Source of the DNA: Chloroflexi bacterium 13_1_40CM_68_21
Lineage (GTDB): Bacteria > Chloroflexota > Limnocylindria > P2-11E
Reading direction: 5' to 3'
NCBI GenBank assembly: GCA_001917735.1
Contig: MNEO01000076.1
Span: 1-12,004, forward strand
Length of the DNA stretch: 12,004 nt
Shown here: piece after piece, positions 1 to 6,780 of the stretch
Layout: each line of letters begins with the position of its first letter
Position numbering within the stretch: position 1 is the first letter of the stretch
Translations under genes and position numbers: made by a program
Notes under the pieces: generated by a model
What the model was told of the DNA's origin: nothing
What the model saw: only the letters and a program-made list of their open reading frames with translations
The model's database searches: none

Positions 1-3
1 TCG

Positions 4-172
4 TTATTGGCCCATTGCGAGCGATCCCGTCGGTTCATCCAGAACGGTCAGATACTCCGGCGCATCCGCCCGCGTCGCGACCAGGACGATGAAACGCCGC
101 GACGAGCAAGACCATGGAGGCCAGCAGAATCGACAGGAGATGTGTCCCCGACTTGCTCGATGACGATGACAT
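4..172 (-). pseudogene. Small single-span membrane protein, apparently frameshifted
   Basis: Not a recognised family. An ATG at 172 opens a frame starting MSSSSSKSGTHLL, then a run of hydrophobic residues (about 12-25) that stops being sensible after VLLVAAF and ends at a TGA at position 35 (45 aa). Removing one base from the TTT triplet of the minus strand (92-94) joins it to another frame that prolongs the hydrophobic stretch (AAFIVLVAT) and continues as ADAPEYLTVLDEPTG to a TAA at 4-6, giving 55 residues with one clean membrane span of about 22 residues and a short polar tail. A purine-rich, SD-like stretch precedes the ATG. It lies 57 nt downstream of the KGG peptide on the same strand, so the two may be co-transcribed. 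The break is either a real mutation or a homopolymer sequencing error. The function is unknown. Confidence 0.35.
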
Positions 173-229
173 GTCCGTCCCCCTGTCTCCCCCGCGGCGA
201 CCCTTCGCCGCGTCGAAAATCACAACCCC

Positions 230-337
230 CTACGAGCCCGCCGCACGGAAAAGGTTCGGTGAGGCAATATCGATCGGCTTGACGATGACAAACCCGCCCT
301 TCACCTCGGTGGTGTTCTTGGGCGTCAGATCCTTCAC
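230..337 (-). CDS. Short peptide with KGG leader-like motif
   Basis: A 35-residue frame from GTG at 337: MKDLTPKNTTEVKGG followed by the tail FVIVKPIDIASPNLFRAAGS. The first half resembles the K-D-L-x-P-K...V-K-G-G pattern that I recall from very short bacterial proteins and putative RiPP-type precursors, where a Gly-Gly follows a charged leader. The tail has no Cys, so lanthionine chemistry is not suggested. An AGGAAGG stretch sits 8 nt before the GTG, which supports that start. However, the frame also stays open upstream (RKDSA before the GTG codon), and the original start may have been lost when the IS landed at about 340-412. It reads away from the IS toward the small membrane protein. 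No modifying enzyme or transporter is visible before the window ends, so the RiPP reading is an inference. Confidence 0.4.
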   Translation of the reverse strand: MKDLTPKNTTEVKGGFVIVKPIDIASPNLFRAAGS

Positions 338-412
338 CGCGCTGTCCTTCCTGAAAACTCGTCCGTCGCGATTGTCTTGCGGTTTGCGGGACTGATCCGC
401 TATTGGCCGGTC

Positions 413-1438
413 ATGGTGAGATGGCTTGGGATCCTCGTTAGGACACTGCGGTCCACGGTTCGCACGCAGCGGGAGTTGGCGCTGGAGAACCTCGCACTCC
501 GACAACAAGTCGCCGTATGGAAGGTGCGCCAGCCGCGGCCACAGCTGACGGCTACGGACCGGATCTTCTGGGTGGTGCTGTCAAGGCTCTGGAAGAACTG
601 GCGATTTTCTCTGCAGGTGGTGCGGCCCGAGACCGTGGTGCGGTGGCACCGTCAGGGCTTCAGGCGCTACTGGGCATGGAAGAGTCGACGCCGACGGGGT
701 CGGCCCGCGATTGAGACGGAACTGCGGGATCTGATTCGGCGGATGAGCCGCGCCAATCCTCTCTGGGGTGCACCAAGAATCCACGGCGAACTGTTGAAGC
801 TGGGTCTGACGGTCTCGCAGGCGACGGTTTCGAAATATATGGTCCGACATCGGAGGCCGCCGTCACAGGTGTGGCGCACGTTTCTGAAGAACCACGCTAA
901 GGATCTGATCGCGTTGGATTTCTTCACGGTGCCCACGGCGACCTTCCGAGTCCTGTTTGTGCTCGTGATGCTGAGCCACGGCCGGCGCCGGCTGGTGCAT
1001 TTCAATGTCACGGAGCATCCGACGGCAGATTGGACGGCGCGACAACTGATCGCGGCGTGCGGGCTGGAGGAGAGCCCTCGGCATCTGATCCGGGACCGGG
1101 ACCAAGTCTATGGCGAACGATTTTCGCGTCAGGCCAGGATTTTGGACATCCGAGAGGCGGTCATTGCGCCACGCTCGCCGTGGCAGAACGCCTATGCGGA
1201 GCGCGTGATTGGCTCGATTCGACGCGAATGTCTTGACCATGTCGTGGTGATCGGCGAGCGGCACCTGATGGGGCTCCTGTCGAAGTACGTCGACTACTAC
1301 AACGGGACCCGGACACACTTATCACTGGCCAAGGACGCACCCGAGCCGCGGAGTGTGGAGCCGCCGAGCATGGGCAGGGTCGTGACGGTGCCACGCGTCG
1401 GTGGGCTCCATCACGAATACCTCCGGCGGGCGGCGTGA
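413..1438 (+). mobile_element. Integrase-core (DDE) transposase of an insertion sequence
   Basis: A full-length transposase of 341 aa from ATG 413; an in-frame TTG at 377 would give 353 aa. I prefer the ATG because the region before it lacks family character and no strong SD marks either start. The N-terminal part (about residues 10-150) is Arg-rich with an HTH-like DNA-binding region (LENLALRQQ, GRPAIETELRDLIRRM, VSQATVSKYM). The rve-type catalytic core follows, with candidate DDE residues D169 (IALDFFTVPT), D228 (LIRDRDQVYG) and E263 (QNAYAERVIGSIRREC) in ATG numbering. The C-terminus ends in the family-typical GLHHEYLRRAA. It belongs to the IS481/IS3-like integrase-core group; the exact family is uncertain. 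A 7-bp TCGTCCG at 359-365 is repeated inverted at 1445-1451 and could mark the ends, but this is weak. It abuts the truncated amidohydrolase on its right. Confidence 0.88.
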
Positions 1439-1467
1439 GCCGATCGGACGAATAAGTGGAGGGCACA

Positions 1468-1765
1468 CCACCACGGTGGTCGTCCCGCCGAACACGCAGG
1501 CCTTCGAGATCACGTCAGGCGGCGCGGCGCGCAGGCCCTGGTCGCGCACGCCGGGGTACGGCAGCGGCAGCGAGGCGTGCGCGTGCGGCTCGATGCCGCC
1601 GGGGATCGCGATCTTCCCGGCGGCGTCGATGACGCGCCCGACGTCGCGCGTGAGCGTGCCGGGCTCGGCGACGGCGACGATCTGCTCGCCCTGCACGGCC
1701 ACGTCCCAGGACCCGACGCCCCGCGGCGTCACCACCTGTCCCCCGCGAACGATGAGATCGAGCAT
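1468..1765 (-). pseudogene. Cyclic amidohydrolase (dihydropyrimidinase/hydantoinase type), N-terminal fragment
   Basis: From ATG 1765 the minus strand encodes about 99 residues of a typical cyclic amidohydrolase start: DLIVRGGQVVTPRG, then VIDAAGKIAIPGGIEPHAH, which carries the HxH metal-binding motif of the family, then FGGTTTVV at about residues 90-98. Family members are normally 430-480 aa, so most of the barrel, including the carbamylated Lys and later His/Asp ligands, is missing. Similarity stops at about 1468, just past the transposase stop codon at 1438; beyond that the frame is simply the antisense of the transposase end. The enzyme family hydrolyses dihydropyrimidines, hydantoins, allantoin or dihydroorotate. 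Its position downstream of livF on the same strand suggests it once belonged to the hyu/liv locus. It cannot be active as it stands. Confidence 0.72.
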
Positions 1766-1805
1766 GAGAGCAGTAACTACGCGCCGAGCGCGGTCGAGTC
1801 AACCG

Positions 1806-1911
1806 TTGGCCGTCGAGGTTCCCTCCGAGCGCCTGTATCCGCGCAAGGGCACCATCCAAGTCGGCAGCGACGCGGACCTGACGCTCGTGGATGCACCGGG
1901 CGCTGGCACGA
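1806..1911 (+). pseudogene. Amidohydrolase C-terminal fragment
   Basis: On the plus strand a stretch of about 35 codons reads EVPSERLYPRKGTIQVGSDAD followed by LTLVDAP. This matches the conserved C-terminal segment of dihydropyrimidinase/dihydroorotase/allantoinase proteins (pattern AxLxGLxPxKGxIxVGxDADLVLxD), which packs as part of the small beta domain. No start codon with an RBS and no metal ligands are present, and similarity fades on both sides, so it is a relic. It points the opposite way from the N-terminal relic at 1468-1765 and lies only about 40 nt from it. Either one gene was broken and partly inverted, or pieces of two amidohydrolase genes were brought together. Confidence 0.6.
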
Positions 1912-1982
1912 TCGTCGCGCGCCCGCGGGCGAGAGGGGGCGCCGGCCATGGCCGCTCGCCGCTCGCGGTGCGGTCGGGAGGC

Positions 1983-2004
1983 GACGCACGGTGCCGCGTG
2001 CGTC
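1983..2004 (-). terminator. Possible hairpin terminator after livF
   Basis: A perfect 8-bp inverted repeat, GACGCACG and CGTGCGTC, surrounds a 6-nt loop (1991-1996). It starts 50 nt beyond the livF stop codon in the direction of operon transcription. There is no T-tract after it, so it is not a classical intrinsic terminator. It could act as a 3'-end stabilising or Rho-assisted hairpin, or be chance in GC-rich DNA. Confidence 0.3.
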
Positions 2005-2054
2005 CTCGCACCGTCCCGTATCCTTCGTGGCTGGTGAGGCGAATGATCGCCGCG

Positions 2055-2777
2055 TCACACGGCGAGCAGTCTCTGGGTCAGCGCGGTATCGCGAGCGAGG
2101 TCGGCCGCGGGCGACGCGTGCACGATGCGACCGTCGTCGATGACGTAGGCCCGGTGCGCGATCGACAGCGCGAGCGCGGAGTTCTGCTCGACGAGCAGGA
2201 TCGCGATGCCTTCGCGTCGCATCTCCTCGATCACGGCGGCGATGTCTTCCACGATCCGCGGCGCGAGGCCCTGCGACGGTTCATCGAGGAGCACGAGCCG
2301 AGGATGCGTGAGGAGCGCTCGCGCGATCGCCACGAGCTGCGCCTCGCCGCCGCTCAGGTGCTCCCCGCTCCGGTGCCGCAGCCCGGCGAGGGCCGGGAAC
2401 CGTTCGTAGACACGCGCGAGGGTCCACCGATCGCCGTTCGCCGCTGTCGGGAGGGCTGCGTGCTGCGCCATCGCCAAGTTCCTCTCCACGGTCATGGCGG
2501 GGAAGATGCGCCGGTTATCCGGCACCCAGGCGATCCCGCGTCGCGTGATGAGATGGGTCGGCCACCGCGTGACATCGACCCCGTCGTGCACGATCCGCCC
2601 GCGTCGTACCGGCACGAGACCGAGGACGGCCTTGATCGTGGTCGTCTTGCCCCGGCCGTTCCGTCCGAGCAGGCACACGGCTTCGCCCGCGCCGATGGTC
2701 AACGAGAGCCCGCGCAGGACCTGCGCGTCGCCGTAGAACGTCTCGATTGCCTCGACGGACAGGAGCGGCGCGGTCAC
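2055..2777 (-). CDS. livF: LivF-type ABC transporter ATP-binding protein
   Basis: A 240-aa cytoplasmic ATPase, one of the two ATP-binding subunits of a branched-chain-amino-acid-type (HAAT family) importer. Walker A is GRNGRGKT at residues 38-45, the signature LSGGE is at 141-145, Walker B is LVLLDEP at 161-167 with catalytic Glu166, and LVEQN at about 195-199 sits where other ABC proteins have the switch His; VEQN is normal for LivF. The length is typical. It begins with GTG at 2777, overlapping the livG stop by 4 nt (GTGA), which implies translational coupling. It is the last intact gene of the operon. The family imports branched-chain amino acids, amides, urea or aromatic acids, so the substrate must be judged from context, here cyclic amide or hydantoin-like compounds. 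Confidence 0.95.
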   Translation of the reverse strand: MTAPLLSVEAIETFYGDAQVLRGLSLTIGAGEAVCLLGRNGRGKTTTIKAVLGLVPVRRGRIVHDGVDVTRWPTHLITRRGIAWVPDNRRIFPAMTVERNLAMAQHAALPTAANGDRWTLARVYERFPALAGLRHRSGEHLSGGEAQLVAIARALLTHPRLVLLDEPSQGLAPRIVEDIAAVIEEMRREGIAILLVEQNSALALSIAHRAYVIDDGRIVHASPAADLARDTALTQRLLAV

Positions 2778-3547
2778 GGGGCCGCGTACTTCAGCGTGCC
2801 GAGGTAGGCCTCGCGCACGGCCGCGTTGTCGCGGATCGCCGCGGACGATCCCTCGGCGATCACGCGACCCTGATGGAGCACGGCGATGGCATCGGAAAGG
2901 GTGAGCACAAAGTTCATGTCATGCTCGATGACGACGATCGTGAGCTCGGCGCTGAGGCGGCGCACGAGATCGCGCAGGGTTCCCATCGGGCGCGCGCCCA
3001 GTCCGCTGGTCGGCTCGTCCAGCAGCAATAGCTCCGGCTCGCCCGCGAGCGCGAGCCCGATCTCGAGGAGGCGGCGCTGGCCGTACGACAGGAACCGCGA
3101 CTCGACATGCTCGCGGCCCGCGAGCCCGATCAACCGGATGATCGCCGCGGCCCGATCGGTCGCGTCACTGATCTCGCCGGCGGGCGTCCAGAGATCGAAC
3201 CCGCGGCGGCGCATCGTTGGCACACCGACGCGAACGCTCTCGAGGACCGTGGAGTCGTTGAAGAGGTTCGGGATCTGGAACGAGCGGCAGATGCCGAGGC
3301 GGGCGCGTTGGTCCGGCCGCGCGCGAGTGATGTCCTGCCCCTTGAAGCGGATCGTGCCGTGATCCGGCGAGAGGAAACCGGTCAGGAGATCGAAGCACGT
3401 CGTCTTGCCGGCGCCGTTCGGCCCGATCAGCGCGGTGAGGCATTTCGGCGCAACACGGAGATCGACGTCGTCGAGCACGACGTGACCTCCGAACGCCTTG
3501 CGCAGTCCACGCGTCTCGAGAATCGGCGCTGCCGCGGTCGCGTTCAT
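2774..3547 (-). CDS. livG: LivG-type ABC transporter ATP-binding protein
   Basis: A 257-aa ATPase that pairs with LivF. Walker A is GPNGAGKT at residues 42-49, the Q-loop is SFQ at 89-91, the signature LSYGQ is at 153-157 (the usual LivG variant of LSGGQ), Walker B is LLLLDEP at 173-179 with Glu178, and the switch His is His209 in VIEHDM. The C-terminal EAYLGTLK is the usual LivG ending. The start is the ATG at 3547, whose A overlaps the TGA of livM (TGATG, 1-nt overlap). The frame stays open far upstream inside livM, but those codons read as shadow sequence and carry no family features. The Walker B tail reads DEPTSGLGA, slightly different from the common DEPAAGLN. Confidence 0.95.
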   Translation of the reverse strand: MNATAAAPILETRGLRKAFGGHVVLDDVDLRVAPKCLTALIGPNGAGKTTCFDLLTGFLSPDHGTIRFKGQDITRARPDQRARLGICRSFQIPNLFNDSTVLESVRVGVPTMRRRGFDLWTPAGEISDATDRAAAIIRLIGLAGREHVESRFLSYGQRRLLEIGLALAGEPELLLLDEPTSGLGARPMGTLRDLVRRLSAELTIVVIEHDMNFVLTLSDAIAVLHQGRVIAEGSSAAIRDNAAVREAYLGTLKYAAP

Positions 3548-4593
3548 CAGCGGGGTCGCGCCTCGCCGCCGACGACGGGCGCGGCCGCGCTCGGCTCCTG
3601 CGTCGTGTCGGCGGCGGTCGTGTCGTGAAATCCGCTGGGGCGGCGCACGCGCTTTACGAGCCCGAGGATGCCCTCGGGCAAGAACAGGATAATCGCCATG
3701 AACAGCACGCCGTAGACGAGCATCCAGTGATCCGTGAGCGTCGACACGACGTCCCGGAGCCCGAGGAAGACCGCGACACCCAGCACCGGACCGTAGAAGC
3801 TGGCGAAGCCGCCGCCGATCACGCACATCAGCACCACGTTCCCGGACTGGTAGATGCTCATCGGTTCCGCGAACGCTCCAAACCTGAGCAGGCCGTAGAG
3901 CCCGCCCGCAAGTCCCGCGTACCCGCACGTGATCGTGAACGCGGTCCACTTGTAGCGCGCCGTATCGTAGCCGAGCGCGCGCGTCCGCGACTCGCTCTGC
4001 TTGATCGCCGAAATCACCTGGCCGAACGGCGAGTTGACGATGCGCCAGAGCGAGACGGTCGCGAGGCAGAAGAACACATAGATGAAGTAATAGAAGGCGA
4101 GGTTGTCCCGCAGCGCGATCGTCGCCACCCCGGGGATGCCGACGGCCAGCCGCGTGATCCCGGTCAGTCCGTCCTCCCCCCCGGTCCAGGCGTCGAGGAC
4201 GAACACGAGGAACCAGAACATCATCCCGAACGCGATCGTGAGCAGCGCAAAGTAGATGCCACGCTTGCGCGCGACGAAGGTCGCGACGACCGCGCCCACC
4301 AGCATCGTGCCGGCGATCGCGATGAGCAGGGGCAGCCACACCCCGCCGGTCCACCAGCGCTGCGCAATGCCGAGCAGATACCCGCCGATCCCGAGGAACG
4401 CACCGTGCCCGAAGGCGGGCAGTCCGGTATAGCCGAGCAGCAGGTTGTAGCCGAGCGCGAAGATCGACCAGATCATCACTTCGGTCCCGAGATAGGTGTA
4501 GCCGCCGAGGCGCAGAACCGCGGGCAGCACGAGGAACACGACGAACATCGCGGCCATCGGGGCGGGCACCCACGTGCGCAGGCCGCGCGGCAT
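3547..4593 (-). CDS. livM: LivM-type ABC transporter permease
   Basis: A 348-aa integral membrane permease of the HAAT family. Several hydrophobic helices are evident (for example MAAMFVVFLVLPAVLRL, MIWSIFALGYNLLLGYTGL and LLIAIAGTMLVGAVVATF), and GLPAFGHGAFLGIGGYL near residue 60 is the conserved motif of LivM/LivH proteins. The cytoplasmic coupling loop comes late (FGQVISAIKQSESRTRALGY), followed by the YKWTAFTITCGYAGLAGGLYG segment. The C-terminus is a hydrophilic Ala/Thr-rich tail. The ATG at 4593 overlaps the livH stop in TGATG, and the frame upstream of it is only antisense-like Arg-rich shadow. It forms the transmembrane channel with LivH. Confidence 0.94.
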   Translation of the reverse strand: MPRGLRTWVPAPMAAMFVVFLVLPAVLRLGGYTYLGTEVMIWSIFALGYNLLLGYTGLPAFGHGAFLGIGGYLLGIAQRWWTGGVWLPLLIAIAGTMLVGAVVATFVARKRGIYFALLTIAFGMMFWFLVFVLDAWTGGEDGLTGITRLAVGIPGVATIALRDNLAFYYFIYVFFCLATVSLWRIVNSPFGQVISAIKQSESRTRALGYDTARYKWTAFTITCGYAGLAGGLYGLLRFGAFAEPMSIYQSGNVVLMCVIGGGFASFYGPVLGVAVFLGLRDVVSTLTDHWMLVYGVLFMAIILFLPEGILGLVKRVRRPSGFHDTTAADTTQEPSAAAPVVGGEARPR

Positions 4594-5459
4594 CAGAGCT
4601 CGAGGACGCTCTTCTGGCCGAGCAGGCCACGGGGACGCCACAGCAGCACGATCGTCATCAGCACGTACATCGCGAGGATGGAGCCGCGCGGGACGACGAG
4701 GTTGGCAAGCGCGCTGGCGATCCCGAGCATGAGCCCGCCGATCACGCTGCCCCAGAACGACCCGATGCCGCCGATGACGACCACGATCAACGCCGGCATG
4801 ACAGCCTCCGTCCCCACCGTCGGCTTGAGGCCCCACATCGGCGCAGCCACGACACCGGCCATGCCGGCGAGCGCCGCGCCGAGGCCGAAGACCGCCATGC
4901 GCGCGCGGCCGAGATTGATGCCGAGGGCGTGCACCATCTCGCTGTCATAGGCCCCGGCCTTGATGATGGCGCCGTACGGCGTGCGCTCCAGGAATGCCCA
5001 CACCCCGGCGAGCAGCACGATCGCGAGCCCGCCGACCAGCAGCCGGTACTTCGAGTAGAAGAGGAAGCCAACGTGGAACGGACCGGCGAGGAAGGCAGGC
5101 GCGGGGACCGTCTGCCCTTGCGGGCCCCACACCATGCGAATGAGCTCTTCGAGCGCGAGGGCGCCGCCGAACGTAAAGAGCAACCCGAACAGCGGGTCAC
5201 GTCCATACGTCCTACGGAGCCCCACCTCGAGGACGAGACCCAGGACGCCGACGGCGAGTGGCGCCAGCACGAGCGCCGCCCCCCACCCAACGTGGGGCTG
5301 AAGCGTGAGCGCGAGATACCCGCCGAGCGCGAACAGTACGCCGTGGCTGAAGTTGATCACCTCCATCATGCCCAGGATCAACATGAAGCCGAGCGCGATG
5401 ACGGCATAGAGGAGGCCGAGCACCACGCCGTTCAGCACGTGGGTGATCAGCTCCGCCAC
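4593..5459 (-). CDS. livH: LivH-type ABC transporter permease
   Basis: A 288-aa permease, typical length for LivH. The start reads MAELITHVLNGVVLGLLYAV, the family-typical first helix, followed by GMMEVINFSHGVLFALGGYLA (conserved INF.HG motif, about residues 31-45). The cytoplasmic loop ERTPYGAIIKAGAYDSEMVHALGI (about 158-181) and GGIGSFWGSVIGGLMLG near 230 are also conserved. It starts with GTG at 5459, 10 nt after the binding-protein stop, with only a poor SD, so coupling to upstream translation is likely. Paired with LivM it makes the membrane pathway of the importer. Confidence 0.94.
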   Translation of the reverse strand: MAELITHVLNGVVLGLLYAVIALGFMLILGMMEVINFSHGVLFALGGYLALTLQPHVGWGAALVLAPLAVGVLGLVLEVGLRRTYGRDPLFGLLFTFGGALALEELIRMVWGPQGQTVPAPAFLAGPFHVGFLFYSKYRLLVGGLAIVLLAGVWAFLERTPYGAIIKAGAYDSEMVHALGINLGRARMAVFGLGAALAGMAGVVAAPMWGLKPTVGTEAVMPALIVVVIGGIGSFWGSVIGGLMLGIASALANLVVPRGSILAMYVLMTIVLLWRPRGLLGQKSVLEL

Positions 5460-5469
5460 GTCGTGCCCG

Positions 5470-6768
5470 TCACCCGCCGTAGACCGGGGTATCGGCGAAC
5501 GGCTGCAGCTTGCATTTGCTGATCTGCTTGGGCGGCGACGCCTGGTCCGGCGAGAGGTCGGCGATCATCTCGATCATGTCGTACTTGTCCTTCATCTGGT
5601 CCGGTTTCTTCGCGCGTGCGAGATAGAGCATCTGCCCGACGAGATGATCCCACTCGCGGATCGTGGACGGGTACTTCCGGAAGTTGTCCTTGATCACGTG
5701 CCCCTCAAGCGCCTTGATGACGTCGTGGCTCTTTGTGGTGCCGGCGCGCTCGATCGCGCGGAGTAGCTCACGCGTCGCGATGTAGCCGTTGCACGAGACG
5801 TTGTCGGGCACCTCGATCGGCGCGCCGGCCCAGCGCTTGCGGAACCGGTCCACGAACTCCTTCGTCCCCGGCGCGTCGATGTTGTAGTGCCACGTCGTGC
5901 AGAAGTAGCCGAACGACTTCTTCGGCCCGACGGCGAAGAGGTCGGGGAAGTCCTGCTGCGGGAAGACCCAGGCGGCGTCCTTGTCGGAGCCGAACTCGAC
6001 GGCCTGCTCGCGCATCGCCATGTGCTCGTGCCCGGCGAGGTTCGCCATGACGACCTCCGGCTTCACCGAGCGTATCCGGAGGAGCTGCGTGCTGAAGTCG
6101 CGCGTGCCCTGCGGGATCATGAGCTCACCGACTTCCTCGGCGCCGACCTTCTTCATGACCTCGCGGGCGGCCGCGGTGGCGGACTTGCCCCACACGTAGT
6201 CGTGCGTGAGAAAGAACCATTTCTTCCCGAGGGTTTTCACGACGAGCGGGCCGAGCGCGTTCGCGAACATCCAGTTGTTCGCATCCCAGACAAAGTTCAC
6301 GCGCTGGCACTTCTCATTGGTGACCGTGTCGGAGCTGCTGTTGCTGTTGCAGTAGATCATCCCGGAGCGCTGCGCCAGCTCGGACAGCGGCGCGGCGATG
6401 GCGCTCGACAGCGCGCCGACCATGAAATCGATCTTGTCGCGCTCGATGAGTCGCTGCGCCTTGCGGACCGCGACCGAGGCGTCGCTTTCCGTGTCCTCCG
6501 AACGATGCTCGATCGGACGGCCGAGCACGCCGCCGCGGGCGTTCGCCTCCTCGATCGCGAGGATCATCCCGCGTCGATCGGCCTGCCCGGCGTCGGCGAA
6601 CGTGCCGGTCGCGTCGCAGGTGAGCCCGATGATGATCGGCTTCTTCGCCTGCGCGCGCGCCCACCGCCACGGACCGACGAATGCGACTCCGACACCGACG
6701 GCGACCCCTGTCCTCATGAAGGCTCGGCGGCTCCGATTGGGCGTGCTGTGCGTGGCCTCGATGTTCAT
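5470..6768 (-). CDS. Liv-type periplasmic substrate-binding protein with Tat signal
   Basis: A 432-aa solute-binding protein of the Leu/Ile/Val-amide-binding (Peripla_BP_6, type I) family. The N-terminus has a twin-arginine motif, SRRAFMR at residues 13-19, a hydrophobic core (GVAVGVGVAFVG) and a probable signal peptidase site after ARA (39), so it is probably exported folded. The mature part opens with IIIGLTCDATGTFADAGQA and AIEEANARGGVLGRPIE, the usual first-lobe pattern. Substrate is not predictable from the sequence; position between hyuB and the permeases points to the HyuAB substrate or a precursor. A strong Shine-Dalgarno (AGGAGG, 6-nt spacer) fills the 12-nt gap after hyuB, fitting the high expression that binding proteins need. 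It could be called livK by position, but the symbol is withheld because the ligand is unknown. Confidence 0.93.
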   Translation of the reverse strand: MNIEATHSTPNRSRRAFMRTGVAVGVGVAFVGPWRWARAQAKKPIIIGLTCDATGTFADAGQADRRGMILAIEEANARGGVLGRPIEHRSEDTESDASVAVRKAQRLIERDKIDFMVGALSSAIAAPLSELAQRSGMIYCNSNSSSDTVTNEKCQRVNFVWDANNWMFANALGPLVVKTLGKKWFFLTHDYVWGKSATAAAREVMKKVGAEEVGELMIPQGTRDFSTQLLRIRSVKPEVVMANLAGHEHMAMREQAVEFGSDKDAAWVFPQQDFPDLFAVGPKKSFGYFCTTWHYNIDAPGTKEFVDRFRKRWAGAPIEVPDNVSCNGYIATRELLRAIERAGTTKSHDVIKALEGHVIKDNFRKYPSTIREWDHLVGQMLYLARAKKPDQMKDKYDMIEMIADLSPDQASPPKQISKCKLQPFADTPVYGG

Positions 6769-6774
6769 CAGGCT

Positions 6775-6780
6775 CCTCCT
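6775..6780 (-). promoter_or_regulatory. Strong ribosome binding site of the binding-protein gene
   Basis: AGGAGG on the minus strand, 6 nt before the ATG at 6768 and immediately after the hyuB stop codon. It is the strongest SD in the operon and fixes the binding-protein start. Confidence 0.75.

Noticed and set aside
1467..1480. Inverted repeat ACCACC-AC-GGTGGT near the IS right edge
   Set aside because: It is explained by the Thr-Thr-Val-Val codons of the amidohydrolase relic; the arms are short and there is no evidence that it is an IS terminus.
3625..4950. A plus-strand frame rich in Glu, Asp, Arg and His opposite livM/livH
   Set aside because: Charged low-complexity residues mirror the hydrophobic codons of the permeases; it is not a real protein.
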